From assembly GCA_002794735.1 (NCBI GenBank), contig NBAZ01000024.1, positions 1 to 64,000 on the forward strand: a stretch of 64,000 nucleotides of DNA, written 5' to 3'. How positions within the stretch are numbered: the first letter of the stretch is position 1; the number at the start of each line of letters is the position of its first letter. The DNA comes from Pyrrhoderma lamaoense. Taxonomy: Eukaryota > Basidiomycota > Agaricomycetes > Hymenochaetales > Hymenochaetaceae. Shown here piece after piece: positions 1 through 12,604 of this stretch. The position numbers and the translations under genes are program-made. The notes under the pieces are model-generated. The model made no database searches and was not told where the DNA came from. It worked only from the letters and a program-made list of their open reading frames with translations.

Positions 1-1715
1 CTTTAGGCTATCAAAGCTTCCATGAAAAGAAGTCTGGATTGATTATCATTGTGGGATATACAGGTGCTAGGCAGTAGTACATATGCGGATAATTCCTCAA
101 ATACAAGTGTAAATTATCCGTGTAAGACGATAGTTTTGAGAAGTATCCAATATCGTCTTTGGCTGCAAGTTCAACATTATCTAGCTCTTTGCTCCTCCCT
201 GTATCCTAGCATAAGTGTATCTACTAGCCATATACCATCTTTGTACGATATAGCGCTCATTATTATATCGTGCGCTCTCCTCTCCTCAGTTTTAATATCT
301 CAGTTTCGGACAAATGCAATCTCTTTCAATTGCCTACGAGAAAGTCAATGAGACTCTCACACTAGGTGGTACTAGAAGTCCAGTTATTCATGTCGACCTT
401 TGAAAAAACATATGAAAGAAGCTAGTCTTTGCTCTGCGATCACAGAATAAAGTGTTGTTTATCTAATTATTCGCTTCAGCCATTTTAATCTTTCTCATCG
501 AGGTCGACTTTAATTTACAATGGAGTAGCACAGCCATGTACACGCAGCTCAAGGTACAAGATCTTCGTAGTTTGCAAAGGACGTGCTGGATCAAGGACAG
601 TTGCTTGTATATGGAAAGGGATATTGTGCAGTCGAACCCTCTCATGATGCACAAATTTCCATTCAAGGAAATTTGTCACATGATTTCAGACAATATCACG
701 CCAGTAATGGCGAAATAGCTAAGGCAAGAAAAAACTTACTATTGATAGTAAATTTTGGATCAAGAGGGATTTCAAATATCATTTTGCTTAGTTGATTAGA
801 TTCAATATTTTCTAACGTCTACCCTTGTATTCTGCTTTGATTTTGGGCTAGAGTCATTGGTCATATCTCGGAGTTTGGTACTAAACCCGCTCATGAATAG
901 GCCGAAGGGCTAGGGTATAAGCTGTACTTGCATGGAAGACTTTGACGAGAATAAATAGCACGCTTACTACTTTGGCGACTCCAGAATTCTGACAGTTTCA
1001 TTCCGAATCGGGTTTTATACTAAGCTTCTAAGATATTTTTTATAATTTTATAATTTAACCATACATGATAAGTTAAGGCACCGATATCTTAGCTAGTGAA
1101 GGTAAGAGAATATTGTTTTTTAAAGAAGAAAGATGCATAAAAAGAGGGGTTCTCCTTGTGAATTTCCAGCCTTGATGATTTACTCGAAGGTCGTCTACCT
1201 TCGTATATTTTTTATTAAATTTATTAGCATAGTATCAGCTGTGCATAATCGTGATAGTGAAAACTATCTCTCCTGAGCCCAAGGAGTTCAAGATCTCAAC
1301 CATAATTATGGTACAGCCAAGTGGAGCAAAACTGCGTTGAGAGAAAATTACTTTTATCTGAGTAAAATCTTCGTTTGAGTAGTATAGAACGATCTGAATG
1401 TGCGTCTACGGCGTGCAACGACTACTTATATAAGATGACTTTGTCTTTCTCTACTTCAAGTCAAATCTGAATGAGCTGTGTAGAGTTTGCGATATGCCAA
1501 GGAAAACCAACTGCGCCACTTCATCGTTACATAGTCATGTGACTTTAAATTTTTTTCAACCACTTGAACTAGTTACAAAATACATCATTATAGAGCTTCG
1601 TAAGATAGCAACTACTGCTACATGTAGTAGTAAGTGGGGGGAGTTTTCAAGTGCGGCGAATACCGTAATAACAAAAAATTAGCTAACCATGCATTTTGCA
1701 TCTAAAAACACCCTA
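1..1715. other. AT-rich intergenic region, no supported gene
   Basis: Short open frames occur (for example 49-351 and 536-795) but none shows a recognisable domain, splice structure or consistent protein character. I see no gene, tRNA or repeat that I can support here. Confidence 0.5.
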
Positions 1716-3917
1716 CTAATGAGCAAAGCGGAAGTCCAGTCTCCTGTTTCCAACATCAGTTGTGGTCTTTAAGTACTGTGCTTTCTCATCATCTGACATC
1801 TTGCCCCATATCTCATCCCTTTTTTTATTTCGCCACATATAGTACAGCTTCGTTCCTGGATAAAGGACGGTTAAGTTAAGAACCGCAATCGCTATGAGAG
1901 TACGATTCCCACGGCGATAGCGAGGAGAATCGTCACTGCGATAGATATTTGATCCGATAATACCTGAGGCTTGGACGAACATATTGTATAATGATGCGTT
2001 AACTGTACGTGATGCTACAGCCCCTGAGTTTCGAGAGCACCATCCCACCTGGATAGGGTGAGTATATGGATACGATAACAAAGCTGTGGCAAGTCCCTAA
2101 GATGATATAAGCCTTAGTTGTAAAAATAGACAAGAGATAGATATACGTAGTAAAGCCAGGGACTAGGGTTCTCTGGTAGACAATAGAGAGCTATAAGGAA
2201 CGGGATTGACCAGAAGTCTTCTAGCATAGAAACCAAAGATCGATCATTTACAACTTCTGACAATAGTGTCACTCCAAACGTAGTGATAATCCCCAGAGCG
2301 GATGACGGTATAGTCAACAAGTTGCTTTCAAAGGTTCCGAACCCGAGTTGCTTCAACGATAGAGTGAGATACTGGCTGACGGGCTGAACTGGAATCCCAA
2401 ACGTTAAACCCCTGTAAATATGCACCTCTAAGTTTAGCATAAAATAATATTTTTCTTTTGAATCAGAGGATTATTGGCATACAGGATATATAATGGCCAA
2501 AGATCATAATCACAGACTGCCGTCCAAATTCTCTTCAGAGATAGTCCTTCACGATTATGCATGTCGCCCTTCGTTGGGTCGTCCCGAAGTATTCTTGATA
2601 CAATAATTATCTCTTCACGTTCTGTGAACCAGCCATTTGGACGGAACCAGGTACGAGATTGGGTCGGTGAAGGAGGCATCATGAAGAATGTCGCGATACC
2701 AATTGTCAGAGTGATTAAACCTCTATATTCTCAATATTAATATACGTTAAAACCATTGAATAGAAATTGAATATACTCACTCAACGAGGAACAGCCAGCG
2801 CCAGCCTTCTTTACCTGCTACTCCTCGGAGATGGAGGACACCAAAAGCAATAAAGCTACCCACAACACTACAAACATATGAAGAGATCCAAAACATCGCA
2901 AGACGTATTGGGAGCTCAGTCTTTGTATAGTAATCTATGCATAGAGTTAGAGAAGCGGATAGGATTAGAGTTGTTTTATATTTACAAGATAAATAAAGAA
3001 CAAGGTCCGGTATAAATCCTCCTTGAACGAATCCAAGCAAAGCACGGCATATTAAAAATGATGGTCTTCCCGTAAGCCAGAACTGGCAAAGGTTAATAAT
3101 AGCTAAAACATAACTGCTTAGAGGAGAGGACGATAGATATTGTAGACACAAACATACACCATAAACACATCTGAGTTGGAATCCAGCGATCGGGTCCGAC
3201 CTAAAGCTCTCAGAGAAAGATACCATTTTATCATCAAGCTGGGAAGACAGACGAATATCCACACACCCTCTTGGAAACTAGTTGAGAAGGCAGCTCAGCA
3301 GAGAGGAAAGCAAGTTTAAAGACTGTATTCCCAAGATTATAGTCATTAGTGGTAAGACCAAGATCGCCGAGAATATTATCAGTATTCGCAAATGTTAAAC
3401 TGGACCGATCCAAATTTAGCTTAGACACATAATTAGTATATCTCACTGCGATTAAATGGCAATGAAGACATACTGCTGAGAAGCTGATGGCTGCCCAAAG
3501 CATAACTCTCAAATCGATTTTTCTGACAATGGCCTATATTCGTAATTCCTTATTTAAGGGGAATTCTGGGAACAAGTGAGATCATACCTTTTCTTCACGA
3601 AATGTCCACCTAGCGCTAGGGTCAAACCTATGAAGATTCTCATACTTCTCTGTAGGCCAATAGTGTTTAGATAAAGCCGGGTCGTCATACACACTTCTGC
3701 GGGTTGCTATCGCATCAAGGTCTTGAGATCTAGAGTCTTTACATCTAAAGAAGAAATCAACAAAACGAGGTCTTTCATCCAGGGGCTCGGCAAGAGTTTC
3801 TCCATCTTGAAAGCTGTATGCTTTATCACTAGTAGCGTCGCTCGACAGAGAGCTACGTACTGTGCTCTTCGTGGACCGCCTGTCTTCTTGTGAAGCCATG
3901 AGTGTGAGGAAAGTCAT
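1716..3917 (-). CDS. MFS permease, allantoate/nicotinate permease (Dal5-like) family
   Basis: A plasma-membrane major facilitator of the anion:cation symporter type, which in fungi carries allantoate, nicotinate, other vitamins or related organic anions; the substrate here is unknown. The start is at 3917 or, more likely, the in-frame Met at 3899 (MASQEDRRS). The reading frame is rebuilt across about eight short GT-AG introns, for example 3534-3587. Seen in order are a cytosolic N-terminus rich in Ser and acid, [19 protein letters not shown] (helix 1-2), [57 protein letters not shown], the loop [20 protein letters not shown], then LTFGIPVQP and [19 protein letters not shown], and an end in RRLDFRFAH. 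All splices restore family-typical sequence, and no frameshift or nonsense codon is needed, so it looks intact. It has no functional partner next to it. Confidence 0.88.
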
Positions 3918-5147
3918 ACTATCAGCAAGATACGCATATATACACTGTATTTCATTGACCGATCACCGACATTTCCCCCTTAAAACGAGATATTGCAACA
4001 GCTAAGCCTAGTATTTGGCCATCCTATCTGCTGCATATAGGCAGTTCTAGTTTCACTATATTATATGAGCACGCCATAGATAAGTTTCAGTACTAAGATT
4101 GAGCACGCGCGAAAGAAGCCTAATGACGCAAAATGTATAAAATGTATAGAGCTGACCCAAGCCTTTGGAGATGAGAGTATACACTAAGGATTCTGTGATT
4201 TTTGAGTAAGACGAGTTTAACTCTTGCTTTTCCAAAGCCTACTGTACTCAGAAGTCAGTACGTCGTCCATCAAGCTTTAAATTGTGAGCTCATCTCCTTA
4301 AGAAAGAAGAGAAAGGTTGGTGCCACGTTCCGTCGCTTACTGTATCCTATTTTAAGCCAATATATTTGTAGAAACATGGGCCTTATTTTTGTGTTGTAAA
4401 GGTACTTGCTAGAGCTCATCTACACAATTTTCGCTAAAACTTCTACTTGGGGTACAAAGAAACTACACGTGACCACGTGTACCTGCAAGCGCTTTGTCAT
4501 TTTGTTGCTATCAGTGTAGTGTAGCTATGGAGATTACCAAGGCATTGTAACGCAAGTGTAAAAATTTGGTTAAAATTGATTAAAAGATTTGTAGCCCCAG
4601 AAAGTAAAACAACGGAAAGGGCATTCAAGTACCTTGATATAGCTAATGCATTGTCACACCTTCCAAGCCTTGTGTTGTACGTTATACTGATTCACAAGCA
4701 ATTTTCTATTTTTATGTATATACATCTCCCGGTTCTCTTGGCATTTAGCTCTCGCCACAAGCCTAGTGCATTATGTACTTTACGATTCAACGCCAAGAAT
4801 TTCTAAATATGTCAAACTTCTATCGTAATTTTGCAATTCTCCTGCATTTTCATATCTAGCGTGCTCAGCGTGTGAGTAACATTGCTCATATTGACTTTGG
4901 TAGTTTGTTACAAGATGCCAGGAACAGCTAGATACGACCTTATCTTTGCAGAGAATGAATCTCTTGTCGGATTCTTTATTAACGTCTTGACAAAATATTT
5001 TGCTTCAACCTTTTATTAGCAAAGAAACTAGAAGATGAGTATAAGATTAGAACAGATTATGTCCGTTTCATCTCTTAACCAACCTTCCTTCTTTCATTGA
5101 AGTATATCAGGCTCCCTATATCTACATACAGTCCGAGAATAGCGATA
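3918..5147. other. Intergenic region, no supported gene
   Basis: Contains the upstream region of the MFS gene (left side) and of the secreted protein gene (right side), which are divergently transcribed. Open frames at 4202-4399 and 4576-4806 have no recognisable features. Confidence 0.5.
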
Positions 5148-5794
5148 ATGATCTCAAGAAGATTCTCCGTTCTTTCTTCTGGACTACTGCTCGCACTTGG
5201 AACAGTAGCAACCGCATCTACTACTACGGACACTTACTACAATACCACTCAAGGTTTCCGACGTGGATATCTTCATCCGTACTGTACTGGAGAGGACGGA
5301 TATAAGCTAGCCTGTGACCTCCAATGTGTCTCCAATATGTTTGTACGTACCTGACCTTATTTCCTCTCAATCAAGAAATAAATAATCTCTCTATATATAG
5401 CAAGTGAGAGTAGCCCCTGATGTACGTTATTTTTCTTATGAGCTAACATTGGCTTACTGAACAACCGAATCACACATATAGCACTTTGATAAAGCGAAAT
5501 GTGGAGGGTCGGTCAAAATCTACTCTGAAAACCGCATTGCCATTGCTAGGGTTATTGACGAGGTGAGTATTAGTCATCACCATATGTTATCTGAAGAGTA
5601 TCTCATTAATACCCTTTAATAAATCGGAACAGTGCACGGACTGTGCCCTTCAAGGAAGCCAGTTAGATCTCTCAGCGGATCTCTACGATTATCTTGCAAA
5701 CATTTATGTACCAGAAGATAGCGACCCTAGTGCCACGACACCTGACATGTACCCGAAACTTTCTGGAAAATGGGAATACGTCGATATAAACTAA
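5148..5794 (+). CDS. Small secreted double-psi beta-barrel protein (expansin/RlpA-like)
   Basis: Predicted at about 145 residues from three exons (5148-5342, 5482-5562, 5633-5794) with GT-AG introns; this splicing keeps a single frame. The start at 5148 gives a clean signal peptide (MISRRFSVLSSGLLLALGTVATAS), whereas the upstream in-frame Met would bury it. The mature part begins with TTTDTYYNTTQGF, then has HFDKAKCGGSVKIY, IAIARVIDECTDCALQGSQLDLS and a final GKWEYVDIN. The Cys pairs, the C-T-D-C motif, LDLS and a C-terminal WEYV strand are the landmarks of RlpA-like double-psi barrels found in fungal expansin-like, kiwellin-like and papain-inhibitor-like secreted proteins. A role in the wall or apoplast is inferred from the family. 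I see no separate cellulose-binding domain. Confidence 0.72.
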
Positions 5795-6680
5795 TTTATT
5801 GCTATTAGAGGGCTAGAAGCTTTTTCTTTATCTTTATTCGATTTTTGTAGAACTTTTTATTCTGTTCTGGGAGTCTAGGTGTATATCATCGGTTAATTAG
5901 ATACAAGAATTTATATATATGTGTTTTTGCATACATTGGGAAACATTACCTACGCACCTACTTATCTATCCTATTATAGTTGATTTGTATTATGCACTCC
6001 TAATTCTCTTCGTGATTGATTCTTATTCAATTATGCAGTATGTACCTTCGCACGGGTAGACGACTAATTGTTTCAAAAAGATAGCCCATCATTTGAATGA
6101 AGACATAGTATCTACAGTTATGACCTTCGCGTTAGTCTATCGGTCTGCAAATAAGGGGTGAACAAGGTAAAAAGAGATCAAAGGCAGCTATTTTCACCAC
6201 AACATATATTCTTTGGTAGGTAAGCAATAATTTACTCAAGTGTTACCTATCAACCCGTCATTCATCAGTATAGTCACGATCATGATATGACGGAATTACC
6301 TTTTGAATGAAAATGCAGTCTCTCACTCAACTGAAGCCTCTAATACTTGATGGAATAAGCTACGTAATGATAAAAGTAGCTACTTCTGTGCTTAAATAGC
6401 TTGATGGAGGAAAACCTTTTGCGTTTTATTATATTACGTAATAAGATACTCTAGTAGAAGTCAAAAATATAATTTGATCAAGAAACGCGTAGGGAGGTGC
6501 ACGAGTATGCCAACGATGGTTCCACATAAGCCTCACGCTAACAAAGAAATAGTACAAAGAGAAATTGTTGAACGCTTAGGAGAGAAAAAAAAACAAGAGC
6601 TCAAGACACTAGAAACATTACACAACACATTACATGTAACAAGGCAGAAGGATCATGTACAAATAAAGAGCTATAGTCAC
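5795..6680. other. Intergenic region, no supported gene
   Basis: Lies downstream of two convergent genes. The open frame 6474-6791 on the plus strand runs antisense into the 3' exon of the DUF6535 gene and is not taken as a gene. Confidence 0.5.
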
Positions 6681-9600
6681 TCAAAGTCCCACAAAGGCCT
6701 GAATCTTTTTTTGTATCTCTTGAAACGTCTTTCTGTCCTCTTTAGGCCAAAGGTTAGCAGGCTGCTTCTCAACCATCGCCGCTACGAGTGAAGAGAATCC
6801 TTGGACATCAGTCAGCAACCTTGGGCGCTTTCGTACTATCTTGATTACGCCCATAAAGTCTCCAAGCCATTTGTGGATAACCTCATTTAACCTTTTTCTG
6901 AAAGCTCAGATAGAAGGAACCGACTCTTCATTGCATCCAGTATCTCTCCTAGCTTTGAGAAATTTTGGTTTTCGGGGTTGGTGGTAAATACAAACACGAA
7001 ACGAAGGGCCAATGATAATAAGAGTAACGTAGACTCGTCGTTCATGTCTCTGGATAGAGTATAGTCCACGAATATAGAAATAGCGTTATGTACTACAGAG
7101 AAACCGACAGTCATTAGAAATCGGGATATTGTCGAGTGAGAAGAAAATCGTCGTACGCTGCTTTAAATCATCCTCCAGAATACGAATAGCTGACATTTTA
7201 TCTTTTTTAACTGGGTTATCTCCTGGCAGTAGATAAGGAATTGAGATGACTTTTTGCAATGCGGCCATAAAGGCCTTCTGCACGAAATCATGAGAGAACA
7301 ATCTGCTCTTCAGAACTTCAGTCGACCTTTCGACCAAAGTAGCAACCCAATCAGATTTCACTCGGGAAATCATGACATCAAGCATCCATTCCGCATATAA
7401 AGCATATGCTGTTACGAGGCACGCGTCAAGTTTGCTCTCATCATCGGAAATTCGAGAACTATAAGCAGAGATGCTTGCAGGAACAGAGAAATGAGTGGTG
7501 AACACATCTGTGATATGGAGTGCTATATCTTGACCATAGTGCTCACACCAGAGGCCAGAGTTGTACCAAGAAAATTCTTCTCCAGATTCAAAAGTGGCGT
7601 GAACGCGTCTTGCTATCGCATTAGAAAGCAGCTATATAATCGGTTTATGAGGGGTTTTTATCATTAAAGAAATTGATGGGATGACTTACATGGGGAGGCC
7701 CCCAGGCGAGTAAACAAGTATCCAAGTTTTCTCGATTACTTGGTGCGGTATCGCTATCGGTGCGAGCCCTATCTATAGCTAGTAAAAGGCCTTGGAGGGC
7801 ATTATTCACAGAATCTTCTGCTGAGAACGGAGTTTGTGTCTGCCCATCTTTCGTCTTAACAAGCAATAAAATTCGAGTCCAGAATTCTGAGCAACATTCA
7901 ACGATATCACGGCTTGGGTCGTATTTTTTGCTGCAGAGTAATGCCTTAGATTCCGATAACTCTAGCATATTCGTCCTTGTAGAGAGGAATGTTGTCATAG
8001 AATTAGTCAGCTTGTGCAACGGATCAAGAAAAATTGTACTGCTGAAGTCTGCTTTACGGGTAAAGAAGTAAAGAACGAGACCTGAGAGATAAGGATATAG
8101 CTTGTCGATATTACTTTGATTTTTTAAAATAGCTTCATCAGTTGACTCCAAAATATCTAAACCTGAGACCTTTTCGTTATTGTAGTTTCATGAAAGACTC
8201 TGTCACAATACTCACATGCATCATCTCCAAAATCTTGCAGCAAGTTATCTTTTAGTACGAGGTGCAGAGTTGAAGCACAGTTAGGCAATATCTTCTTCTT
8301 TCCGTCTTCCAATATATACTTAAGCATACCATTCGATCCGTCTAAAACGCTCAAGATAAATGAGATACCCCGAATAGTTGACAAACTGTCCCCACGATGC
8401 TCGATGGAAAGGAAGGAGCACACGACCTGCATCGTTTCCACGAGTTCCAAGGGTGCCCCAACAAGTTTCTCACAAGAGTCCGATGAGGAGATAGATCCAA
8501 GCAAAGATACGAGACCTTCTTCAAATAAATCCGCTCCTATCAAATATTGTACAGCCTTCGCATGTTCTGCACTATAAAGCTTACCATTCCATATAGTGTA
8601 TTCCGCACTACGCTTTATCAAGTTGCATAACGTCCGACGAGCGAGTGGTCCTTGTAGAGAGCATGCACATCTCCAGATAATAGGGAAAAGTGTAGGATTG
8701 GTTGGGCATAGCATTCTGTGTATCCACTGCAGACATTTTGCATCATTATCTGAATACTCGTCTCTCTCAAGTTGCTGGGTCAAGACGTCAGTCCAACCAG
8801 CAGGAGAAGGCGTCCCTTTCCTTCCGAATCGAAGTCCCGCATGATAACAAATCCAAGATAACTGTGAATGAAAGGCACACGTAGGGTGCCAGACCGGAAT
8901 CAAAGATGTGAAGAGCACGAACACCATTGAAAACCCTGTTAATGAGATAGTCACGACCCAGACAGCAAAATTAAGATTCCAGGTCATGATTGCAAGGCCA
9001 ATGAAGAATATGAACACGGCGAGTAATAATTGAAGGGGTATATAGTTTATCAGTCTCATTAGGCCCCATTCTGCTAGTCCCTTAAATCGTAAATGACGCA
9101 ACGCAAGAGATTTACGTGCGGACATTGGTTGAGAACCATGATTCCATACGTATTCAGATAACCATTCTTTGAAGAGGATCGACATGATCACAGAATTGAG
9201 ACTCAGTATCAGACTCCCGAACCAAAGAACATTGATGGCTATGTTGTCTATTGTAGCATGAAAAGAGCTGGATGGATTGGGTAAAACATGTTCTAACAAG
9301 TTAGTGCTGTTGGCCAGTTGGGCAGAGATGGAGATAAGTAGAGTAACTGTTGCATCTGCAGGATCCTCACTAAGCCATTGATAGGACTCAATAATAAAAG
9401 CAGTCACAACTGCGGAGAAAAGAGCAGCCTTAACTCTACGTTAACTTACAGGTAGAAAGAGAAATGGGGTTAACTCACAAACACAAGGACGTTGTCCAGA
9501 TCTCTCCTCCATGACTCCAGAAGATTGATATCAAACTCTTGCGCTGAGGATAAACAAGTAGCCCAATCCCCTCTCCTATCCGAAACCTCTGGAATCCCGG

Positions 9601-9784
9601 GATCTCTAGACGATCCATTAACTGAGTCGGATTTCGTAAAGTAGACGCGCTCTTCTTGGACAGTATAGACTAAAGGGGGAGTGGCGACCCCATCATCACC
9701 GATATACAAGGGTTCGGCATCGTGACCACTGCTAGACACAGTTTCCCAACTACTACCAGAGGTTTTTCTAGATGTGTGGGACAT
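6681..9784 (-). CDS. DUF6535-domain integral membrane protein (frameshifted)
   Basis: Start at 9784 (MSHTSRKTSGSSWE). A Ser-rich N-terminus leads to SWRRDLDNVLVF, then a GT-AG intron near 9425-9475, then AALFSAVVTAFIIESYQWLSEDP, the DUF6535 signature. Hydrophobic segments follow (NVLWFGSLILSLNSVIMSIL; LLLAVFIFFIGLAIMTW; VVTISLTGFSMVFVLFTSLI). The long cytosolic part has LERDEYSDNDAKCLQWIHRM and continues to a stop at 6681 (KIQAFVGL). A second intron lies near 7630-7690. Four one-base frameshifts interrupt the frame, at 8171-8174, 7162-7164, 7118-7120 and 6893-6897, and each sits on an A or T run that is one base short. No nonsense substitution was seen, so the gene may be whole and the breaks may be assembly errors. 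Function is unknown; the family is expanded in Agaricomycetes. A decayed inverted copy starts near 62.97 kb. Confidence 0.75.
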
Positions 9785-11090
9785 TGTCGAAGGGGTTCAC
9801 CAGGGAGAAGTAGAATTAGATATAGTTGATGAGGTTTGTTAGAACGTGAAGCTTCCACTCGTCTGGCTATCAAGAGGTACCAGCTCCATGTAGAAGGGAG
9901 GTTATCGAGCACATGATATATTGAGCACTGATGACTCGCTATGAGCCTGTGGCCTAGCAGCAATGTCCCTGTCGGAAATTCTGGATACTTTTCAGTGGAC
10001 AAGGACGTGATGTCACTGTCATTTCAAAACAGCACCGTTCCGGGAATTAAGAGAGTACGATAATATTTGCACATGTAGATTGGAGTCAAAGACAGAGTCC
10101 GAAACGTAGAAAAAAAGAAGTTGAGGTTTATTACGTAATATTAATTAGAATCCCTGCTTGTGCCCCTATCATCTTCACATGCTAATGCTACAAGCCAGTA
10201 CGTGGTATCGCTTACAGAAAAGTCAATCGGTTGACGTTGGTGCTGTCAACTTAAAATGCAATATCTTCAAAAGGATGCGGTCTTACCCATAGCATATATT
10301 CGAGTGACACTCAAAGAAACATATTGATGAAAGAACAGTTCAACGATTATAGCGATCGCAATTTATCTCGAATTTGAATCTGATACTCGTACATCTAATT
10401 CTTGGCACACGAACTGCCGTGTAGACCCTGGTCGTAAACATCTTGTACCTTCTGAAGTTTGTTGTTATATAAGATAATCTTTAATGAGATATTGATTGAG
10501 TTACATATTCAGACTAAAACGTTGATGAAGATATAAGAGCACCTGACTGGTATCAGACAAAGCTCAGAAAATACTATCAGCTCAATCATTTCTCATTGTT
10601 GACTCGTCTGACCTTTTGTTGTTAAGACTCCACCAACATTTCCCCAAATCAAATTCTGGATATGTATTTCTCCACATCTTTGTTAACTTGAGGTCCGTAA
10701 GTTTTGTACGAACTGTCATGTGTACTTCTCCAGTTCCTCTATATAATAATCTAGAATGATCTATAACTATTTGAATGGGAAACCCTTTATCACGCACAAT
10801 GCGTGACATGATGTTTTTTCATTCTTTCTAATACATGCCTCAATAATATTCTACAGAGAAGTATCGCTCTTGAAGCGAAAACAGTATCTCTTCATAGATG
10901 ATACAGCCACATACTTACACTAGTAATATCAACCAAGTCAATTTTGTGGTCAGGGAAGAAAATCAACTCAGATCGGATGTTTTCTTCATTTTCTGAAGCA
11001 CCCGGACTATGTACCCATTCTGCAGTATAACTCGTCAAGTTGAGTAATGGGAGTTCAGTACATTCCACTTAGGAAGGAGCCGGTTCAAGT
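8600..11090. repeat. Left arm of a long-range inverted duplication (partner 62.27-64.0 kb)
   Basis: The order terpene-synthase 3' relic, non-coding spacer, DUF6535 5' half recurs inverted at 62.27-64.0 kb. The non-coding match includes the stretch around 10.39-10.45 kb against 62.47-62.56 kb and around 10.26-10.32 kb against 62.61-62.68 kb, so this is a segmental copy and not only gene homology. The left copy is the better preserved. Confidence 0.75.
10582..11090 (-). pseudogene. Terpene synthase relic
   Basis: A decayed copy of the terpene synthase at 21.6-22.7 kb. Around 11030-11080 (minus strand) the DNA aligns with the codons for KWNGMNPHYS...VEWIHSQG of the intact gene. Around 10582-10700 it aligns with the last exon: the codons for EMWRN, WWSLNNKRS and the final STMR are recognisable. 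The metal-binding regions between them are not recognisable and the frame is broken, so it cannot be functional. It sits just upstream of the DUF6535 gene, an arrangement repeated at 62.3 kb. Confidence 0.65.
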
Positions 11091-11521
11091 ATAGTTGTAC
11101 AGTGAATAAAGAAACGAGGGGCCTCGAAAGCGTACTCACAACTATTATATCAGATAAAACTTGAATTTGACCTTATTCCTTCATTCTGTCTTTATGCCAC
11201 AATCTCTGACCAATTAAAGAACAAAATTAACTTAACAACAGAGAGTAACCCTCAAGAGATCTAGCTATTAGCTACTTCTTTATAGTGAGTAATAACTTTT
11301 ATGCATGTGAAGGCATCGTTTTTACTACTAATATGCGAACTGAACATCTCACGTTTTAAATGCTTCATCACACACAACAAACTAAGAGATCATACAGAAA
11401 GACTCTAGTGAGAAAAATAGTTTAATGGAGGTCATTTACTACACCTAACCTATAGCTACTAGTTAAACGCAGCTTCTATATATTAGTCATAATAGATATA
11501 CGCATACTTTCAAATTAACGA
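11091..11521. other. Intergenic region, nothing recognised
   Basis: AT-rich with only short open frames; no feature supported. Confidence 0.45.
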
Positions 11522-12109
11522 TCAATTTCTACTCAGTGCGGTCAAAGCAGAAGCGATCTCCCTATTCCTTGGATGTAACTTCGCCACAGAATCAAAACCA
11601 TTCTTGCACATCCTTTTAAGCTCTGGTGACAAATCTTTACTATGGTAAATCTGATTCAGATGTTGTTCTCCAAACCCGGTACCAAATAAAGCTGGCAACC
11701 CCATTTGTGTCTCTTTCACTGCTCGATAAATGCCAGCCATTATGGCATTTCTTCTTTTTCTCTCTTCGACACCGAGGGACAAAAATGTTGTACTTGGCTT
11801 ATCTGTATTCTCCTCACGGATTCTTTGAATCTTCGCAGAATCGGATGACGAGGCCTTATTACTCAGCGCCAGTGCTTGAGGGGTAGACACAGACATTGTT
11901 ATCAAGTCTTTCCCTTCATTTAGTCGCACCTTGGACTCCTGAATCTCTTTGTTCCTTGTCTTAGGGGGTGCTTGTAAGTTACGGCTAGCCATATTTCGAT
12001 TTCTCGTAATGTTGCACACCACACGTCTTTTTATATTTCTATGAGACTGTATTCGCCTGTCTAGATCTTTGCATGTACTTGGTGTTTTTTTTCCCTTATC
12101 AGTCGGCAA
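11522..12109 (-). CDS. Hypothetical protein, basic and Ser/Arg-rich
   Basis: A single open frame of 195 residues. A later Met (MASRNLQAPPKT) is an alternative start that would remove a very basic leader. The C-terminal half looks more protein-like: RKRRNAIMAGIYRAVKETQ, then LFGTGFGEQHLNQIYHSKDL and LKRMCKNGFDSVAKLHP, probably helical. I recognise no domain. It lies downstream of the AAA ATPase gene on the same strand, about 500 bases away. It could be a lineage-specific gene or a chance frame. Confidence 0.4.
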   Translation of the reverse strand: MPTDKGKKTPSTCKDLDRRIQSHRNIKRRVVCNITRNRNMASRNLQAPPKTRNKEIQESKVRLNEGKDLITMSVSTPQALALSNKASSSDSAKIQRIREENTDKPSTTFLSLGVEERKRRNAIMAGIYRAVKETQMGLPALFGTGFGEQHLNQIYHSKDLSPELKRMCKNGFDSVAKLHPRNREIASALTALSRN

Positions 12110-12604
12110 CTTGCAGCTATGAGGATAGCAATGGTTACAGTGGCCAGGAATATGCTATAGCTTGTTTGCAGATATTTTTCTGCTTTATGCGATGCGACAT
12201 TGCGCAGCAATGTGCAAATCTATACTGCATAGTATGTTGCTTGAATAGGAAACGGGACCCGCTAATTTGTCGTATATATGCTAGGTAAAAATGCATTATT
12301 AATTATAAGCTTGAAACATACACCATAGTACAAATTTGGCCAACTGCCCATCGTGTTAACGTAAATGTTATCAAAAGAAGAGCAATCTACGCAAATGAGT
12401 ATTTGCCAGACTGCAATACTCAGTAGCATCTCTCTTCTATAACGAAGACAGCTGCTTTCAAAACGATAGCATTATAAGGTATGTATAACGATGTAGCAAC
12501 TAATAACACCATATGTATGCCAAATGAAACTCAGAGAATCCAATATATCATAAATATATATGCATGACATATTTTTTACAACAGGCTTTATTATCCATAA
12601 GCTC
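12110..12604. other. Intergenic region, nothing recognised
   Basis: Between the hypothetical gene and the 3' end of the AAA gene; no gene or repeat seen. Confidence 0.45.

Noticed and set aside
6474..6791. 105-residue plus-strand open frame
   Set aside because: It is antisense to the conserved last exon of the DUF6535 gene (6681-6895), and its Lys-rich sequence has no domain.
9670..10002. 110-residue minus-strand frame upstream of the DUF6535 start
   Set aside because: It overlaps the real first exon in another frame and reads low-complexity hydrophobic sequence.
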